From Paenibacillus sp. NEAU-GSW1 (GTDB lineage: Bacteria; Bacillota; Bacilli; Paenibacillales; Paenibacillaceae), in contig NZ_WOVL01000013.1 in the NCBI RefSeq assembly GCF_009737085.1, positions 62,001 through 126,000 of the forward strand: 64,000 bases of DNA. The letters run 5' to 3'. The notes under the pieces are model-generated. The model ran no database searches, was not told the DNA's origin, and was given only the letters and a program-made list of their open reading frames with translations. The translations under genes and the position numbers were made by a program. Below are positions 63,827-64,000 of the stretch, one piece after another. Each line of letters begins with the position of its first letter. Within the stretch, counting starts at the first letter, position 1.

Positions 63827-64000
63827 GTGTCATTGGTCGATGTCAGCAGCGTCTCGGCGGTACTATTCATACTCGGAGTCGTTTTTTTATTGCTCATTTT
63901 CGGATTGTTAAGCTTCGGGATTTTGAGAATGTTTCAGCAGCGCTTTAAAGCGGGCTGGATCAGCTTTGGCGGCGCAATTGTCAGCTTTATCGTGTTTATG
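63827..64000 (+). CDS. Membrane protein, 5' part (runs off the window)
   Basis: 58 codons visible from GTG 63827 (SLVDVSSVSAVLFILGVVFL ...): one TM helix, a short basic loop (RMFQQRFKAG), then a second TM helix beginning. AAGGAG at 63811-63816. A TATAAT at 63778-63783 may be its -10, with a poor -35. Family not identifiable from this part. Confidence 0.7.
   Translation, partial: MSLVDVSSVSAVLFILGVVFLLLIFGLLSFGILRMFQQRFKAGWISFGGAIVSFIVFM

Overview
The window is chromosomal DNA from a spore-forming Bacillales bacterium, most likely Paenibacillus or a close relative. The evidence is the gene order addB-addA ... rpsU-yqeY-floA-yqfCD-phoH-yqfF-ybeY-dgkA-cdd-era-yqzL-recO-glyQS-yqfL-dnaG-sigA-trmK-nif3, spore genes (yqfC, yqfD, gerP), an SLH-anchored surface protein, LplB/YtcP-type sugar permeases and strong AGGAGG ribosome binding sites. 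Most genes are on the + strand.

Region 1 (1-30.4 kb) is the housekeeping core: DNA repair (addB, addA, recO), translation (rpsU, yqeY, ybeY, era, T-box-controlled glyQS), membrane organisation under a SigW-like promoter (nfeD-floA), sporulation genes under a SigE-like promoter (yqfC-yqfD), c-di-AMP turnover (yqfF/pgpH), lipid and nucleotide salvage (dgkA, cdd), then dnaG, sigA, trmK and nif3. A 14-TM drug-exporter-like MFS gene interrupts the conserved recO-glyQ junction.

Region 2 (30.4-43.2 kb) is mixed. It has an RNase P RNA with class A signatures, a secreted S8 protease, small conserved genes (ypuI, DUF1540, DUF4190-like), a small alarmone synthetase (ywaC/relP type) behind a leader of four 42-nt repeats, an YlmA-like ATPase with a membrane-anchored hydrolase, a queuosine-precursor transporter behind a preQ1-I riboswitch, HelD, and a PAS-XRE regulator facing a small zinc-finger protein across a palindrome-rich gap.

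Region 3 (43.2-51.1 kb) is a glycogen operon, glgB-glgC-glgD-glgA, ending in a cytosolic GH15 enzyme; no glycogen phosphorylase gene is seen. The same 42-nt repeat family, twice in tandem, fills the glgD-glgA gap and ends at the glgA ribosome binding site, just as it does at relP. A compensatory base-pair difference in its hairpin separates the two loci. This is the strongest candidate for an undescribed element in the window.

Region 4 (51.2-64 kb) holds an NHL-propeller/SLH surface protein, a broken DUF5680-like gene, a sugar ABC importer without ATPase behind four cre-like boxes, an AraC-type response regulator without an adjacent kinase, a YjcZ-like mini protein, a gerPA-E spore-coat operon with no gerPF, an Hsp20-like gene and the start of another membrane protein.
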